Assembly (NCBI RefSeq): GCF_018881975.1
Contig: NZ_JACVPJ010000002.1
Location: 124,001 to 188,000 of the forward strand
Source: Polynucleobacter sp. JS-Safj-400b-B2
GTDB lineage: Bacteria > Pseudomonadota > Gammaproteobacteria > Burkholderiales > Burkholderiaceae
Length of the DNA: 64,000 bases
Direction: 5' to 3'
The translations under genes and the position numbers were made by a program. The first letter of the stretch is position 1. Each line of letters starts with the position of its first letter. The notes under the pieces are model-generated. The model was not told where the DNA came from and did not search any database. It saw only the letters and a list, made by a program, of their open reading frames with translations. This document shows, one piece after another, positions 52,915 through 63,020 of the stretch.

Positions 52915-53414
52915 TGGGTAATCTAGTTTTTCTCGATTGGATACGAATTCTTTTAATAGCCACCCTCATGTACTTGGCTTATATTGATTTACGCACCTTC
53001 CGATTGCACGACGTCATCACATACCCGCTGATCCTATCTGGCCTGTTGGTGAGTGGCTTTTCTAACCAGGGGCTCGTCTCTTTTCAAGACTCGGTCATTG
53101 GCGCAATTCTTGGGTATACCTCTCTTTGGCTTCTAAATCTTCTTTATCGACTAGCTAAAAAGCAAGATGGTATTGGCATGGGAGACGCTAAGCTATTGGC
53201 AGCGCTAGGTGCATGGCTTGGTTGGTATGCATTGCCCAGCATTCTTCTCATCGCATCCATATCTGGATTAATAGGCGGCTTCATTTGGTTGCAATGGAAT
53301 AAGCAAAATCATCGCTCAGCATTTCCTTTTGGTCCTTTTCTTGCCATTGCTGGCATCATTGAGTTGTTATGGCCACAAACCCTACAAACCCTCCTTCTGA
53401 ACAAGCTAGTCTAG
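52914..53414 (+). CDS. Type IV prepilin peptidase, lacking the N-terminal methyltransferase domain
   Basis: 166 residues, A24 aspartic peptidase. Active-site Asp25 lies in YIDLRT and Asp91 in GMGDAKLL. There are about six membrane helices. The usual PilD has some 280-290 residues, with an N-terminal cysteine-rich domain for pilin N-methylation, and that part is missing. The start overlaps the preceding stop by 1 bp (taATG), and the end overlaps coaE by 46 bp. Confidence 0.92.
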   Translation: MGNLVFLDWIRILLIATLMYLAYIDLRTFRLHDVITYPLILSGLLVSGFSNQGLVSFQDSVIGAILGYTSLWLLNLLYRLAKKQDGIGMGDAKLLAALGAWLGWYALPSILLIASISGLIGGFIWLQWNKQNHRSAFPFGPFLAIAGIIELLWPQTLQTLLLNKLV

Positions 53415-54055
53415 GTGAACTAAAAGGGCATACACCTTTTATTGGCCTCACTGGTGGTATTGGCTCAGGTAAAACTGCGGTTAGCGATCAATTGGCTCAA
53501 TTGGGTGCGGGCGTTATAGACACGGATCTCATAGCCCATCAGATCACCGCTCTAAATGGAGTTGCAGTCCCCCTAATTCAAAAGCAGTTTGGACCAGAAT
53601 TTATTGACCCTAACGGAGCGCTGGATAGGGCCAAGATGCGTACCCTAGTGTTTGCTGACCCCCATGCCAGAAAAGCCTTAGAGGATATTACCCACCCCCT
53701 CATTCGGGCAGAAACGATTCAGCAGGCAAAACAGCTGATTCAAGCAAAGGTTCTTTACCTGGTTTTTGTGGTGCCTCTATTAATTGAGTCAGGAAGCTGG
53801 TTATCCCTATTGGATTACCTTGTAGTGGTGGATTGTCCAAAAGAGATTCAAATTGAACGGGTGATGCACCGCAGCAAATTACCCCGAAATGAAGTGGAAA
53901 GCATCCTAAAAGCTCAAGCCAGTAGGCAAGAACGCATTGCCCATGCGGATATGGTTATTGAAAACCAAGGTAGCCTAGACGACTTGCGTGCCGAGGTTTT
54001 GAAGTTGCACCAAAAAATCCTACAGATTCAGAAAGATCCCAGCAGTTCGTCATAG
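53369..54055 (+). CDS. coaE: Dephospho-CoA kinase
   Basis: Last step of coenzyme A synthesis; 228 residues. The P-loop GLTGGIGSGKTAVS is at 26-39, later DTDLIAHQIT and VFVVPLLIESG. The first 24 residues are an extension that overlaps pilD; the nearest later Met is far inside the conserved domain, so this start is used. It follows pilD in the conserved pilD-coaE-zapD order. Confidence 0.95.
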   Translation: MATNPTNPPSEQASLGELKGHTPFIGLTGGIGSGKTAVSDQLAQLGAGVIDTDLIAHQITALNGVAVPLIQKQFGPEFIDPNGALDRAKMRTLVFADPHARKALEDITHPLIRAETIQQAKQLIQAKVLYLVFVVPLLIESGSWLSLLDYLVVVDCPKEIQIERVMHRSKLPRNEVESILKAQASRQERIAHADMVIENQGSLDDLRAEVLKLHQKILQIQKDPSSSS

Positions 54056-54066
54056 AATATGGGCTT

Positions 54067-54819
54067 GTGATTGTCTACGAATATCCCTTCAATGAATTAG
54101 TTCGAAGCATGCTTCGACTGGAGTATTTGTTCGCCCGTTACAACCACTTTGTCCGCTCAGATGATCCTGAGTTGCACCACAATGCTATCTCCACCCTATT
54201 TGATCTTGGCGACATTGGCGCTCGTGGAGATATCAAGTCATTGCTACTAAAAGAATTTGAGCGTCAAAAGTATGCGCTCAATGGATTGAAGTCATCGCAA
54301 AAGGTTGATCAAGAGGCGCTTACACAAACTCTTTCTGAGATTGATGCTGTTGCTAGTGGAATCAATCAATCCGCAGGAAGACCTAATTCGGCCATTACTG
54401 AAAGTGAATGGTTAAATGCTATTCGTACTCGATTAAATATTCCTGGTGGCACCAGCCCAATTGATTTACCAAGCTATCATGCCTGGAAAAATAGTCCCAC
54501 TTCTGAACGTCGTGAGTTACTGGAAAAATATATCTCTCCACTCTTGCCATGGCAGGAAGCATGTCAATTATTTTTAAGGTTGCTTCGTCAATCTGGTGAA
54601 GCTAAGGATGTAGTTGCACATAATGGCTCCTTTCAGCAAGCACCATCTGGCAAGGTATACCAATTAATGCGTATCGCTGTCGAGGATGACACTTTATTTT
54701 CAGAGATCAGCGCAAATAAATACTTACTTTCTGTGCGCTTCTTGAAGTCTGAGCGGGATAAAAGAGCACAGCTGGTAAATGCCGATGTGCCCTTTAAACT
54801 AACCCTCTGCCAGCTTTAA
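54067..54819 (+). CDS. zapD: Cell division protein ZapD
   Basis: Cytoplasmic FtsZ-bundling protein (DUF1342/YacF), 250 residues from a GTG start. YEYPFNELVRSMLRLEYLF opens the alpha-helical domain, and VYQLMRIAVEDDTLFSEISANKYLLSVRFL closes the beta domain. It follows coaE by 11 bp. The small yacG gene that commonly follows zapD is absent, as the convergent Nudix gene ends 4 bp inside it. Confidence 0.93.
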   Translation: MIVYEYPFNELVRSMLRLEYLFARYNHFVRSDDPELHHNAISTLFDLGDIGARGDIKSLLLKEFERQKYALNGLKSSQKVDQEALTQTLSEIDAVASGINQSAGRPNSAITESEWLNAIRTRLNIPGGTSPIDLPSYHAWKNSPTSERRELLEKYISPLLPWQEACQLFLRLLRQSGEAKDVVAHNGSFQQAPSGKVYQLMRIAVEDDTLFSEISANKYLLSVRFLKSERDKRAQLVNADVPFKLTLCQL

Positions 54820-55232
54820 AGTAAAAGGCTTCTAAGCCTTTCCAGCATTGGCCAAGCGGCCGGCAATAAAGGCTCCACGCTAGGCTTTTCTGCGGAGAGC
54901 AATTCCCACGATAAGGCTTGATTCTCACAACCCTTGGGAACCCCCTTCCAATCGCGAATAATGCTCACATGCAAGCGAACATAAGCGTGTGGGTAGTCAT
55001 GCTCTAAGACAGTAAGCTCCTCGCTCGATTGAATATCAATACCAAGCTCTTCCTGCAGTTCTCGCTTAAGCGCCTCGAAAACGGTTTCTCCTTTTTCGAT
55101 TTTTCCACCTGGAACTTCCCAATAACCTGAGTAAGGCTTGCCTTCAGGCCTCTGCCCTAAAAGGTAACGGCCTTCCGCATCAAGCAATATTCCAGCGGCA
55201 ACCTCAGTAACAGGACGTTTAATTTCGCTCAT
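54816..55232 (-). CDS. Nudix hydrolase of the MutT (8-oxo-dGTP diphosphatase) type
   Basis: 138 residues. The Nudix box GGKIEKGETVFEALKRELQEELGID lies near 42-66 (given by position). The preceding LLGQRPEGKPYSGYWEVPGG is MutT-like, which suggests sanitation of oxidised dGTP. Position between zapD and the DUF815 gene is the usual one. It overlaps zapD convergently by 4 bp. Confidence 0.88.
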   Translation of the reverse strand: MSEIKRPVTEVAAGILLDAEGRYLLGQRPEGKPYSGYWEVPGGKIEKGETVFEALKRELQEELGIDIQSSEELTVLEHDYPHAYVRLHVSIIRDWKGVPKGCENQALSWELLSAEKPSVEPLLPAAWPMLERLRSLLL

Positions 55233-55244
55233 GAATTAAATCAC

Positions 55245-56102
55245 TTAAGACTTTGAGCCAGCCCAATGTTTGGCAAATTGCCAAGCAACCCTACCTGAGC
55301 GTGAACCGCGCTCCAATGCCCAGACCAAGGCTTCGGAACGTGCCGCTTCAATTTGTGCAGCACTCAAACCGAAATGCTGAAGCCAATGCGCCACAATTGC
55401 CAAATACTCATCTTGTTTTGGCGGATAAAAAGATAGCCAAAGACCAAAGCGCTCCGATAAAGAAATCTTTTCTTCTACGACCTCCCCAGGATGAATCTCT
55501 CCATCATCGCCATGAACATAGCCTTCGTTATCTTTCATATACTCAGGCAATAAATGACGGCGATTGGAGGTGGCATAGATCAAAATATTGTCGACTTGGG
55601 CAGAAACAGAGCCATCTAAGGCTGATTTCATGGCCTTATAGCCAGACTCACCATCCTCAAATGACAAATCATCGCAAAAAATAATGAATCGCTCTGGGCG
55701 TTCAGCCAAAAGTTCAGTAATGTCTGCCAAATCCGCCAAATTCTCTTTTTCAACCTCAACCAGACGCAAGCCTTGGCTTGCGAACTCATGCAAACTTGCT
55801 TTAATTAGTGAGGACTTTCCAGTCCCCCTAGCTCCTGTGAGCAAAATATTATTGGCTGGCTTTTTTTGAATAAAGTTTTTTGTGTTGTCGCGAATGGCAT
55901 CGCGTTGACGGTCAATATTCTGAAGGTCTTCAAAGGTAATATCGGATACATGTTTTACAGGCTGCAAAAATCCAATGCTGCCAAAAATACTATCGCGACG
56001 GCGCCATCTAAATGCAGTAGAGGATTTCCACTGCTCGTCAGTGAGAGGCTTGGGCAAAAAGGTATCAAGATGGTCTAAAAGACGGTCTAATTTTTCATTC
56101 AT
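55245..56102 (-). CDS. DUF815-family AAA ATPase
   Basis: 285 residues. The Walker A GARGTGKS is at 90-97 and the Walker B-like RFIIFCDDLSFEDGE near 137-151. IYATSNRRHLLPEYM is the sensor region. DUF815 proteins are conserved AAA ATPases of unknown function. It lies between argJ and the Nudix gene, as in related genomes. Confidence 0.9.
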   Translation of the reverse strand: MNEKLDRLLDHLDTFLPKPLTDEQWKSSTAFRWRRRDSIFGSIGFLQPVKHVSDITFEDLQNIDRQRDAIRDNTKNFIQKKPANNILLTGARGTGKSSLIKASLHEFASQGLRLVEVEKENLADLADITELLAERPERFIIFCDDLSFEDGESGYKAMKSALDGSVSAQVDNILIYATSNRRHLLPEYMKDNEGYVHGDDGEIHPGEVVEEKISLSERFGLWLSFYPPKQDEYLAIVAHWLQHFGLSAAQIEAARSEALVWALERGSRSGRVAWQFAKHWAGSKS

Positions 56103-56117
56103 ATTTTGAGAGGTCTT

Positions 56118-57353
56118 TTATGAGCGGTAATCTGCATTAATGGATACATAGTCGTGCGATAAATCACAAGTCCACATGGTCTGGGTTGCGTTGCCACGAC
56201 CTAAGTCAATCTTGATCGTGATTTCTGGGGCCTGCATTACTCTTTGACCATCAGCCTCTTGGTAATCAGGATTGCGCCCACCATCCTTTGCCACCCAAAC
56301 ATCACCCAGCCACATTTGCACACGATTGACATCCAAATCCGTAATACCTGCATAACCAATTGCTGCCAGGATGCGGCCTAAGTTAGGGTCACTCGCAAAG
56401 AAAGCTGTTTTTACCAAAGGTGAATGTGCAACTGCTTTTGCAACCAAGCGGCACTCCTCAAGAGTCTTGCCGCCGACAACATCAATCGTCATAAATTTTG
56501 TCGCGCCCTCACCATCACGCACAATCATTTGCGCTAGCTTTCTGGCTAGAGCAATTAATGCATCTCGCAATACGGCGTAGCCAGAATCGCCTGCGGATTG
56601 AATTTGCACGGCCGACTGACCCGTCGCCATAATAATGAAAGAGTCGTTAGTAGAGGTATCGCCATCAATCGTGATGGCATTAAATGAAAGGTCGGCAATC
56701 TCACGAGTAAGGCTACCTAAGAGACCAGGCGCAAACCCAGCATCTGTCGCAATAAAGCCGAGCATCGTTGCCATATTGGGGTGAATCATGCCCGCACCCT
56801 TACAGATCCCAGTAATCGTCACCGGCCCTTCGGGCATTTGTACTGTTACTGATGTAGCTTTAGGCTGAGTATCAGTAGTCATGATCGCTTCAGCCGCATC
56901 AAGCCAATTATCTTCACCTAAATTTGCTACTGCCTTTGGCATAGCGCTGATAATTTTCTCAATCGGAAGCGGCTCAAGAATCACACCAGTTGAAAAAGGT
57001 AGGATCTGCTCAGGATTGATCTTGAGGTCTTTTGCTAAAGCCGTACAGGTCTCCAAGGCATGCTTCATGCCAGACTCACCCGTACCCGCATTGGCATTTC
57101 CAGTGTTTACAACCAGGGCCCGGATTTCACCATTGCGACCTTCTTGAGCGAGATGCTCGCGACAGACTTGCACAGGGGCAGCGCAAAAACGATTCAACGT
57201 AAAAACGCCAGCTACCTGCGATCCGGGAGCTAAAGTCATCACCAACAAATCCTTGCGGTTTGCCTTCTTAATGCCGGCTTCGGCGATGCCCATTTCGAAG
57301 CCTTTAACGGGCTTGAGTTCGGCTTTTTGGGGGAGGGGTAAGTTAACAGTCAT
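56118..57353 (-). CDS. argJ: Bifunctional glutamate N-acetyltransferase/amino-acid acetyltransferase
   Basis: Arginine-pathway enzyme that recycles the acetyl group; 411 residues from the ATG at 57353 ([13 protein letters not shown]). An upstream in-frame ATG at 57380 lies at the terminator, so it is less likely. [21 protein letters not shown] contains the autocleavage site, where Thr196 becomes the N-terminal nucleophile of the beta chain. [14 protein letters not shown] (79-92) forms the oxyanion region. Confidence 0.96.
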   Translation of the reverse strand: MTVNLPLPQKAELKPVKGFEMGIAEAGIKKANRKDLLVMTLAPGSQVAGVFTLNRFCAAPVQVCREHLAQEGRNGEIRALVVNTGNANAGTGESGMKHALETCTALAKDLKINPEQILPFSTGVILEPLPIEKIISAMPKAVANLGEDNWLDAAEAIMTTDTQPKATSVTVQMPEGPVTITGICKGAGMIHPNMATMLGFIATDAGFAPGLLGSLTREIADLSFNAITIDGDTSTNDSFIIMATGQSAVQIQSAGDSGYAVLRDALIALARKLAQMIVRDGEGATKFMTIDVVGGKTLEECRLVAKAVAHSPLVKTAFFASDPNLGRILAAIGYAGITDLDVNRVQMWLGDVWVAKDGGRNPDYQEADGQRVMQAPEITIKIDLGRGNATQTMWTCDLSHDYVSINADYRS

Positions 57354-57384
57354 AGTCCGATAATTGTAGATGAGGCTCAAAAAT

Positions 57385-57409
57385 AAAGCGCGCCTTCTGA
57401 GCGCGCTTT
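57385..57409 (-). terminator. Rho-independent terminator of the molybdenum-hydroxylase pair
   Basis: Perfect 9-bp stem AAAGCGCGC / GCGCGCTTT with a 7-nt loop; the minus strand continues with ATTTTTG. It lies 26 bp past the end of the large subunit gene and before argJ. Confidence 0.78.
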
Positions 57410-57434
57410 ACTTGCTTAATCCCCATTCAGAATG

Positions 57435-59558
57435 CTATGTCTTGATTGGCAGCTCCCGAATGCGCTTGCCAGTTGATGCGGCAATTGCATTTACTAAAGC
57501 TGGCGCCACTAAAGGTACTCCAACCTCACCCAAACCACCTGGCTTCTCCTGACTTGGTACCAAATGCACTTCAACTACGGGCACTTGATTTTGTCGCAAG
57601 CTAGGGTAGTTATTGAAGTTATTCTGCTGCACTCGACCGTTTTCAATCGTAATCTCATTACTCAGAGCTGCGCTCAGGCCATAAATCACACCACCAGTCA
57701 GCTGCGCCCTTGCTTGGTCAGGATGCACGGTAATTCCACAGTCAGAAACGAAAGTAATTTTCTTAACCTTGGTATCTTTAGCCGCAGGATCTAACTCAAG
57801 TATGCAAGCAGAATAGGTGTCATAACACTCCATCTGCGCAACACCAAAACGCTTACTGCCCGGAACATATCCAGACTTTTTCACTGCCAACTCCAGAACA
57901 GCTTTTGCGCGCGGGTGCTTGCCTAAATATGCCATCCTATAAGCCACAGGATCTTTGCCGGCAGCTTTAGCAGCCTCATCTACAAAACTCTCAATTGCAA
58001 ATGCATTGAGTGCATTGCTGACGGAGCGCCAATAACCTACCCGAAGTCCAGTATCCGTAATCACGTTGGTGATTTCTAGGTTGGGTATTTCGTAAGTAAT
58101 ATTGTTGGAGCCTTCAACCATAAATGGATCAAAACCATCTTTCACAAAACCAGGAAAGGCTCGTGCAGTCACTGATTGAGAAACCATTTTGGCCTTTAAA
58201 GAAGCTAACTGCCCATTAGCATCTAAAACACCATCCACTTGATGAATACTCATTGGACGATAGAAGTCATGAGTAATGTCATCCTCCTTGGTCCAAAGCA
58301 TCTTGACAGGCATTCCAGCGGCTTTAGAAATTTCTGCAGCCTGACGAATAAAGTCCAGCTCTAACTTACGGCCAAATCCACCACCGAGGAATGTTGTTTC
58401 AATCGTGACATCTTCTGGCTTAACACCGGCTGCAGCTGCGGCCACTGCTTGACCACCTTGCTGAAACTGAATGGGTCCAATAATTCTGCACTTGCCATTA
58501 GACACGTCTGCAGAGCAGTTCACAGGCTCCATAGTGGAATGCGCTAAATATGGCAAAAAGTATTGGGCACTCAACGGCTTGCCGCTAGCTACGCTTGCAT
58601 TTGGATTGCCTACAGTTTTTATCACCGCGCCTTTTTTAGATAAGCCTTCTTCCAATGACTTTCGAACAACTGCATTGCTCAGGGTCGCATTAGCGCCTTC
58701 ATTCCAGGAGATTTTGAGGGCATCCCTACCCTTGCGGGCCGCATAAAAATCTTTTGCTAAGACGGCGACACCATCAGAAATTTGTACAACCTTGATTACC
58801 CCTGCTACCTTAAGTGCGGCTGAAGCATCAAACGCTGTTGGAGTACCCCCGATTACCGGGCACTGAGCTAAAGATGCAATCGCCATCCCTGGAATCTTGA
58901 CGTCAATTCCATAAACAGCTTTTCCAGCAACTTTGCTAGGCGTATCGAGACGACGCATCGTTTCCTTGCCAATCACCATGAAATTTGCAGGTGATTTCAA
59001 GGTCGGCTTCTCTGGAAGCGGTAACTTAGCTGCATCTGCGGCTAATTCACCATAGGTAGCTGACTTCCCATTCGAGTGCGTTACTTTGCCATTCATTGCC
59101 TTGCAGTCGGTAGCCGAAACATTCCAACGTTGAGCGGCAGCCTGCACGAGAACAGTTCGAGTTGCAGCGCCTGCAGTTCTTAACTTATCAAAAGCTTCGC
59201 GTACTGAAGTTGAGCCCCCAGTAATTTGGCCGCCCAACATCGCATTGATGTACACAGGGGCCACTCCAGCAATCTCAACCCGAATCATCGATAGAGGCAA
59301 ATTTAATTCCTCAGCTAGCAATGCTGGCAAGGAGGTATATACGTCTTGGCCCATTTCAGAGCGGGCACAGATTAAAGTAATTTGATTATTTGGGGTAATT
59401 TGTACCCAAGCATTTGCTAAAGCGGGTTTGCCGGCATCACCTGTAGCGGCTTGGCTTGTTAAAGGAAGATGCATCCCAATCACTAATGCGCCAGTCAAAG
59501 CAGAGCTTTGCTGAATGAACTGACGACGCCCAAGATTTTTTAAAGAATTATTTTTCAT
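57435..59558 (-). CDS. Molybdopterin-binding subunit of a xanthine dehydrogenase-family hydroxylase (isoquinoline 1-oxidoreductase beta-like)
   Basis: 707 residues from the ATG at 59558. The frame stays open to 59648, but this start gives a twin-arginine signal (GRRQFIQQSS, followed by a hydrophobic stretch), implying export of the folded cofactor-loaded enzyme. Family segments include GQITGGSTSVREAF, TTFLGGGFGRKLELDFIRQA and the near-C-terminal EKPGGLGEVGVPLVAPALVNA with the catalytic Glu. Substrates of this group are aldehydes or N-heterocycles, not identifiable here. No FAD subunit is present. It overlaps none of its neighbours, and the small subunit ends 13 bp upstream. Confidence 0.9.
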   Translation of the reverse strand: MKNNSLKNLGRRQFIQQSSALTGALVIGMHLPLTSQAATGDAGKPALANAWVQITPNNQITLICARSEMGQDVYTSLPALLAEELNLPLSMIRVEIAGVAPVYINAMLGGQITGGSTSVREAFDKLRTAGAATRTVLVQAAAQRWNVSATDCKAMNGKVTHSNGKSATYGELAADAAKLPLPEKPTLKSPANFMVIGKETMRRLDTPSKVAGKAVYGIDVKIPGMAIASLAQCPVIGGTPTAFDASAALKVAGVIKVVQISDGVAVLAKDFYAARKGRDALKISWNEGANATLSNAVVRKSLEEGLSKKGAVIKTVGNPNASVASGKPLSAQYFLPYLAHSTMEPVNCSADVSNGKCRIIGPIQFQQGGQAVAAAAAGVKPEDVTIETTFLGGGFGRKLELDFIRQAAEISKAAGMPVKMLWTKEDDITHDFYRPMSIHQVDGVLDANGQLASLKAKMVSQSVTARAFPGFVKDGFDPFMVEGSNNITYEIPNLEITNVITDTGLRVGYWRSVSNALNAFAIESFVDEAAKAAGKDPVAYRMAYLGKHPRAKAVLELAVKKSGYVPGSKRFGVAQMECYDTYSACILELDPAAKDTKVKKITFVSDCGITVHPDQARAQLTGGVIYGLSAALSNEITIENGRVQQNNFNNYPSLRQNQVPVVEVHLVPSQEKPGGLGEVGVPLVAPALVNAIAASTGKRIRELPIKT

Positions 59559-59571
59559 TTTTCTTGATTCC

Positions 59572-60030
59572 TTATGCCAATTTATCTGCAGCGCGTTTGA
59601 CTGCTTTTTCGATGCGAGGATAAGTTCCGCAACGGCAAATATTTCCACTCATGGCATTTTTAATATCATCGCTACTGGGCTGTTTTTTCTTTGCCAATAA
59701 GTCAGCCGCAGACATCATTTGCCCAGTCTGGCAATACCCACATTGAGGGACATCAAACTCGATCCAAGCATCTTGAAGCGCTTTTCCAACTTTTGCGGCC
59801 AACCCTTCAAGAGTAGTCACCGACTTGCCGCCTGCAGCAGACACAGGGGTGGAGCAAGAACGAATAGCGGCACCCTCTAAGTGAACGGTACATGCTCCGC
59901 ATAGTCCTGCGCCGCAGCCATACTTTGGACTAGTTACATCTAAATGGTCTCGTAAGACCCAGAGAATTGGTGTTTCAGGATCCCCATCAAAATTAACAGC
60001 TTTGCCATTGAGAGTAAAAGACACGGCCAT
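59572..60030 (-). CDS. (2Fe-2S)-binding subunit of the molybdenum hydroxylase
   Basis: 152 residues. The plant-type ferredoxin cluster uses Cys39, 44, 47 and 59 (YGCGAGLCGACTVH). The second, helical cluster uses Cys97, 100, 132 and 134 (CGYCQTGQMM; ICRCGTYPRI). It passes electrons from the molybdenum centre in the adjacent large subunit. No signal peptide is seen, so it would be co-exported by the partner's twin-arginine signal. Confidence 0.94.
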   Translation of the reverse strand: MAVSFTLNGKAVNFDGDPETPILWVLRDHLDVTSPKYGCGAGLCGACTVHLEGAAIRSCSTPVSAAGGKSVTTLEGLAAKVGKALQDAWIEFDVPQCGYCQTGQMMSAADLLAKKKQPSSDDIKNAMSGNICRCGTYPRIEKAVKRAADKLA

Positions 60031-60147
60031 AACGCCCCCCTTAGTTAGATTTGAAATGTTGAAAACAAGTTAATTGTTTTTATACCTACAAATCATGACA
60101 GATATACAGAATCTGAGGGGATTCTAATGATTAGGGATTCCACCAAG

Positions 60148-60177
60148 AAAAATGGCTCAGATTGATCTGAGCCATTT
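60148..60177 (-). terminator. Rho-independent terminator of secA
   Basis: Perfect 11-bp stem AAATGGCTCAG / CTGAGCCATTT with a 6-nt loop; the minus strand continues with TTTTT. It begins 23 bp beyond the secA stop. Confidence 0.85.
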
Positions 60178-60200
60178 AGCACTGTCAAATAGGTATTGCT

Positions 60201-62966
60201 TTAAGCCAACGCGCCGCAGCAATTCTTATATTTCTTCCCGCTACCGCAAGTGCAAGGGTCATTGCGACCGACCTTTGGTCCAGTTCGAAGAGGTGCAGGC
60301 TGAATATCAATTGCAGCGCCGCGGTCACCAGTTGATCCAGCTACTTCTTTTTCAGGATCAGCGTGCTGATACTGGACATCAGAAAGCTTAGCCAAGTCAT
60401 CATTCATCGACTCCGAGGCTTGATCTAATTCATTAGCACTGCGAATCTGAACAGTCATGATGCTTTTCACAACATCATTCTTAATAACGCTGAGTAATTC
60501 ACCATATAACTCAAATGCTTCACGGCGATATTCTTGCTTAGGATCCTTCTGCGCATAACCACGCAAATGGATACCCTGACGCAGATGATCTAAGGCAGCC
60601 AAATGTTCACGCCAATGACTATCTAAGCTATACAAGAGTACTGAGCGCTCAAAGCTGGCAAAAGATTCGCGTCCGGAGAGATCGACTTTTGCATCATATG
60701 CTTCCTTAGCAGCTTCCAGTACCCGATCAACAATTTCTGCATCGTCTATGGCCTCAGCGCTTTCAATCCAACCTCTCAGGTCAATCGTAAGGCCCCACTC
60801 GCTAGCTAGGGCATTTTCAAGTCCAACTAAATCCCACTGCTCTTCCATAGATTCCAGGGGAATATACACAGAGCAAACGGAACGCAGAACATCTTCGCGT
60901 AAGTTGGCAATCAATTCACCAATATCGGCACTTTCAAGTACTTCATTTCTAAGACGATAAGTCTCTTTGCGCTGATCATTGGCAACGTTGTCGTATTCAA
61001 GCAATTGCTTACGAATATCAAAGTTACGACCCTCAACTTTGCGTTGGGCAGACTCAATCGAACGGGTAACCATGCCCGCTTCAATCGGCTCACCATCCGG
61101 CATCTTGAGTCGATCCATCACAGAGCGCAAACGATCACCAGCAAAAATACGTAGGAGTGAATCGTCTAACGAAAGATAGAAGCGAGAAGAGCCTGGATCA
61201 CCCTGGCGGCCAGAACGGCCTCTTAACTGGTTATCAATACGACGGCTCTCGTGACGCTCTGTACCGATGATATGCAAGCCACCAGCAACTAACACTTGGT
61301 CATGAATGCTTTGCCACTCATCCTGCAGTTGCTTAATCTTGGCAGCTTTTTCAGCATCAGAAAACGAACCATCAGCCTCAATTAAAGATGACTGCTTACC
61401 AACGTTGCCACCCAAAACAATGTCGGTACCACGACCCGCCATATTGGTAGCAATCGTAATCATCTTAGGACGACCAGCTTGTGCAATGATTTCTGCCTCG
61501 CGAGCATGCTGCTTTGCATTTAGGACTTGGTGCGGTAACTTGCGCTTATCTAGTAAGCCAGCAATTAACTCCGAGTTTTCAATAGAAGTGGTGCCCACCA
61601 ATACTGGCTGACCACGCTCAAAACAATCCTCGATATCTTTAATTACTGCGTCATAGCGTTCGCGAGAAGACTTATAAATCTGATCTTGCTTATCTTTTCT
61701 TTGGCTAATGCGATTGGGCGGAATCACAACAGTTTCTAAGCTGTAGATTTCTTTAAATTCATATGCCTCTGTATCAGCAGTACCAGTCATACCTGCCAAC
61801 TTGCCATACATACGGAAGTAATTTTGGAAGGTGATCGTAGCTAAAGTCTGGTTCTCGTTCTGAATCTGCACGCCTTCTTTTGCTTCTACAGCCTGATGCA
61901 AGCCATCAGACCAACGGCGACCCTGCATTAAGCGGCCAGTAAATTCATCCACAATGATGACTTCGCCATTTTGAACAACATAATGTTGATCGCGGTGATA
62001 CAGGCAGTGTGCACGCAATGCTGCATATACGTGGTGCATCAAGGTAATATTTTGTGGCGCATAGAGAGAGTCGCCATCATTGAGCGCTCCCAACTGAACC
62101 AATACAGCTTCAGCCTTGTCATGCCCTTGTTCGGTCAAATAAACCTGCTGGGATTTCTCATCTACCCAGTAGTCGCCCGGCTTCTCAACACCAGTGCCAT
62201 CAGCCTTCTCTTCGCCAATTTGACGCTCTAAATGAGATGGCAGGGCATTAATCTTGACATACAGATCAGTGTGATCTTCTGCTTGGCCAGAGATGATTAA
62301 CGGCGTACGAGCCTCGTCAATCAAAATAGAGTCAACTTCGTCAACGATTGCATAAGCCAAACCACGTTGTACGCGTTGGTTCAAATCCTGAACCATGTTG
62401 TCGCGCAAGTAGTCAAAGCCAAATTCGTTATTGGTGCCGTAAGTAATGTCAGCGGCATAAGCCTCTTGCTTGGTAGTGTGATCCATTTGGGATAAATTCA
62501 CACCCACCTTCATACCCAAGAAGTTATACAACTTAGACATCCATTCAGCATCGCGTTGTGCCAAATAATCATTGACGGTTACAACGTGCACACCTTTACC
62601 AGTCAAAGCATTTAAATAGACTGGAAGGGTTGCTGTTAATGTTTTTCCTTCACCCGTACCCATCTCTGCAATCTTGCCTTGATGTAGGGCTAATCCGCCC
62701 AGAATCTGCGCATCAAAGTGGCGCATCTTCATAACGCGTGTGCTTGCCTCGCGGACTACCGCAAAAGCTTCTGCCGCGATGTCGTCCAAGGACTCTCCAG
62801 AAGTAAGGCGCGACTTGAATTCTGCAGTTTTTGCAGAAAGAGCGTCATCATCCAAAGATTGCAGGCTGGCTTCAAAAGCGCCGACCTTGGCAACGACTTT
62901 GCGATAATGTTTTAAGAGGCGGTCGTTACGACTGCCGACCAGGGTTTTAAGAAGACCGATTACCAT
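60201..62966 (-). CDS. secA: Preprotein translocase ATPase SecA
   Basis: ATP-driven motor for export through SecYEG; 921 residues. Walker A MGTGEGKT is at 102-109, followed by [17 protein letters not shown] and [22 protein letters not shown] (DEVD/DEAR motifs). [12 protein letters not shown] and the [13 protein letters not shown] motif belong to the second nucleotide-binding half. The zinc-binding C-terminus has Cys905, 907, 916 and 917, binding SecB or the membrane. It diverges from the DciA-like gene. Confidence 0.98.
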   Translation of the reverse strand: MVIGLLKTLVGSRNDRLLKHYRKVVAKVGAFEASLQSLDDDALSAKTAEFKSRLTSGESLDDIAAEAFAVVREASTRVMKMRHFDAQILGGLALHQGKIAEMGTGEGKTLTATLPVYLNALTGKGVHVVTVNDYLAQRDAEWMSKLYNFLGMKVGVNLSQMDHTTKQEAYAADITYGTNNEFGFDYLRDNMVQDLNQRVQRGLAYAIVDEVDSILIDEARTPLIISGQAEDHTDLYVKINALPSHLERQIGEEKADGTGVEKPGDYWVDEKSQQVYLTEQGHDKAEAVLVQLGALNDGDSLYAPQNITLMHHVYAALRAHCLYHRDQHYVVQNGEVIIVDEFTGRLMQGRRWSDGLHQAVEAKEGVQIQNENQTLATITFQNYFRMYGKLAGMTGTADTEAYEFKEIYSLETVVIPPNRISQRKDKQDQIYKSSRERYDAVIKDIEDCFERGQPVLVGTTSIENSELIAGLLDKRKLPHQVLNAKQHAREAEIIAQAGRPKMITIATNMAGRGTDIVLGGNVGKQSSLIEADGSFSDAEKAAKIKQLQDEWQSIHDQVLVAGGLHIIGTERHESRRIDNQLRGRSGRQGDPGSSRFYLSLDDSLLRIFAGDRLRSVMDRLKMPDGEPIEAGMVTRSIESAQRKVEGRNFDIRKQLLEYDNVANDQRKETYRLRNEVLESADIGELIANLREDVLRSVCSVYIPLESMEEQWDLVGLENALASEWGLTIDLRGWIESAEAIDDAEIVDRVLEAAKEAYDAKVDLSGRESFASFERSVLLYSLDSHWREHLAALDHLRQGIHLRGYAQKDPKQEYRREAFELYGELLSVIKNDVVKSIMTVQIRSANELDQASESMNDDLAKLSDVQYQHADPEKEVAGSTGDRGAAIDIQPAPLRTGPKVGRNDPCTCGSGKKYKNCCGALA

Positions 62967-63020
62967 GGGATATTGAAGAAAATTAAGTCCTTGAGTTTAT
63001 CACCCGTAACCCTATTTTTT

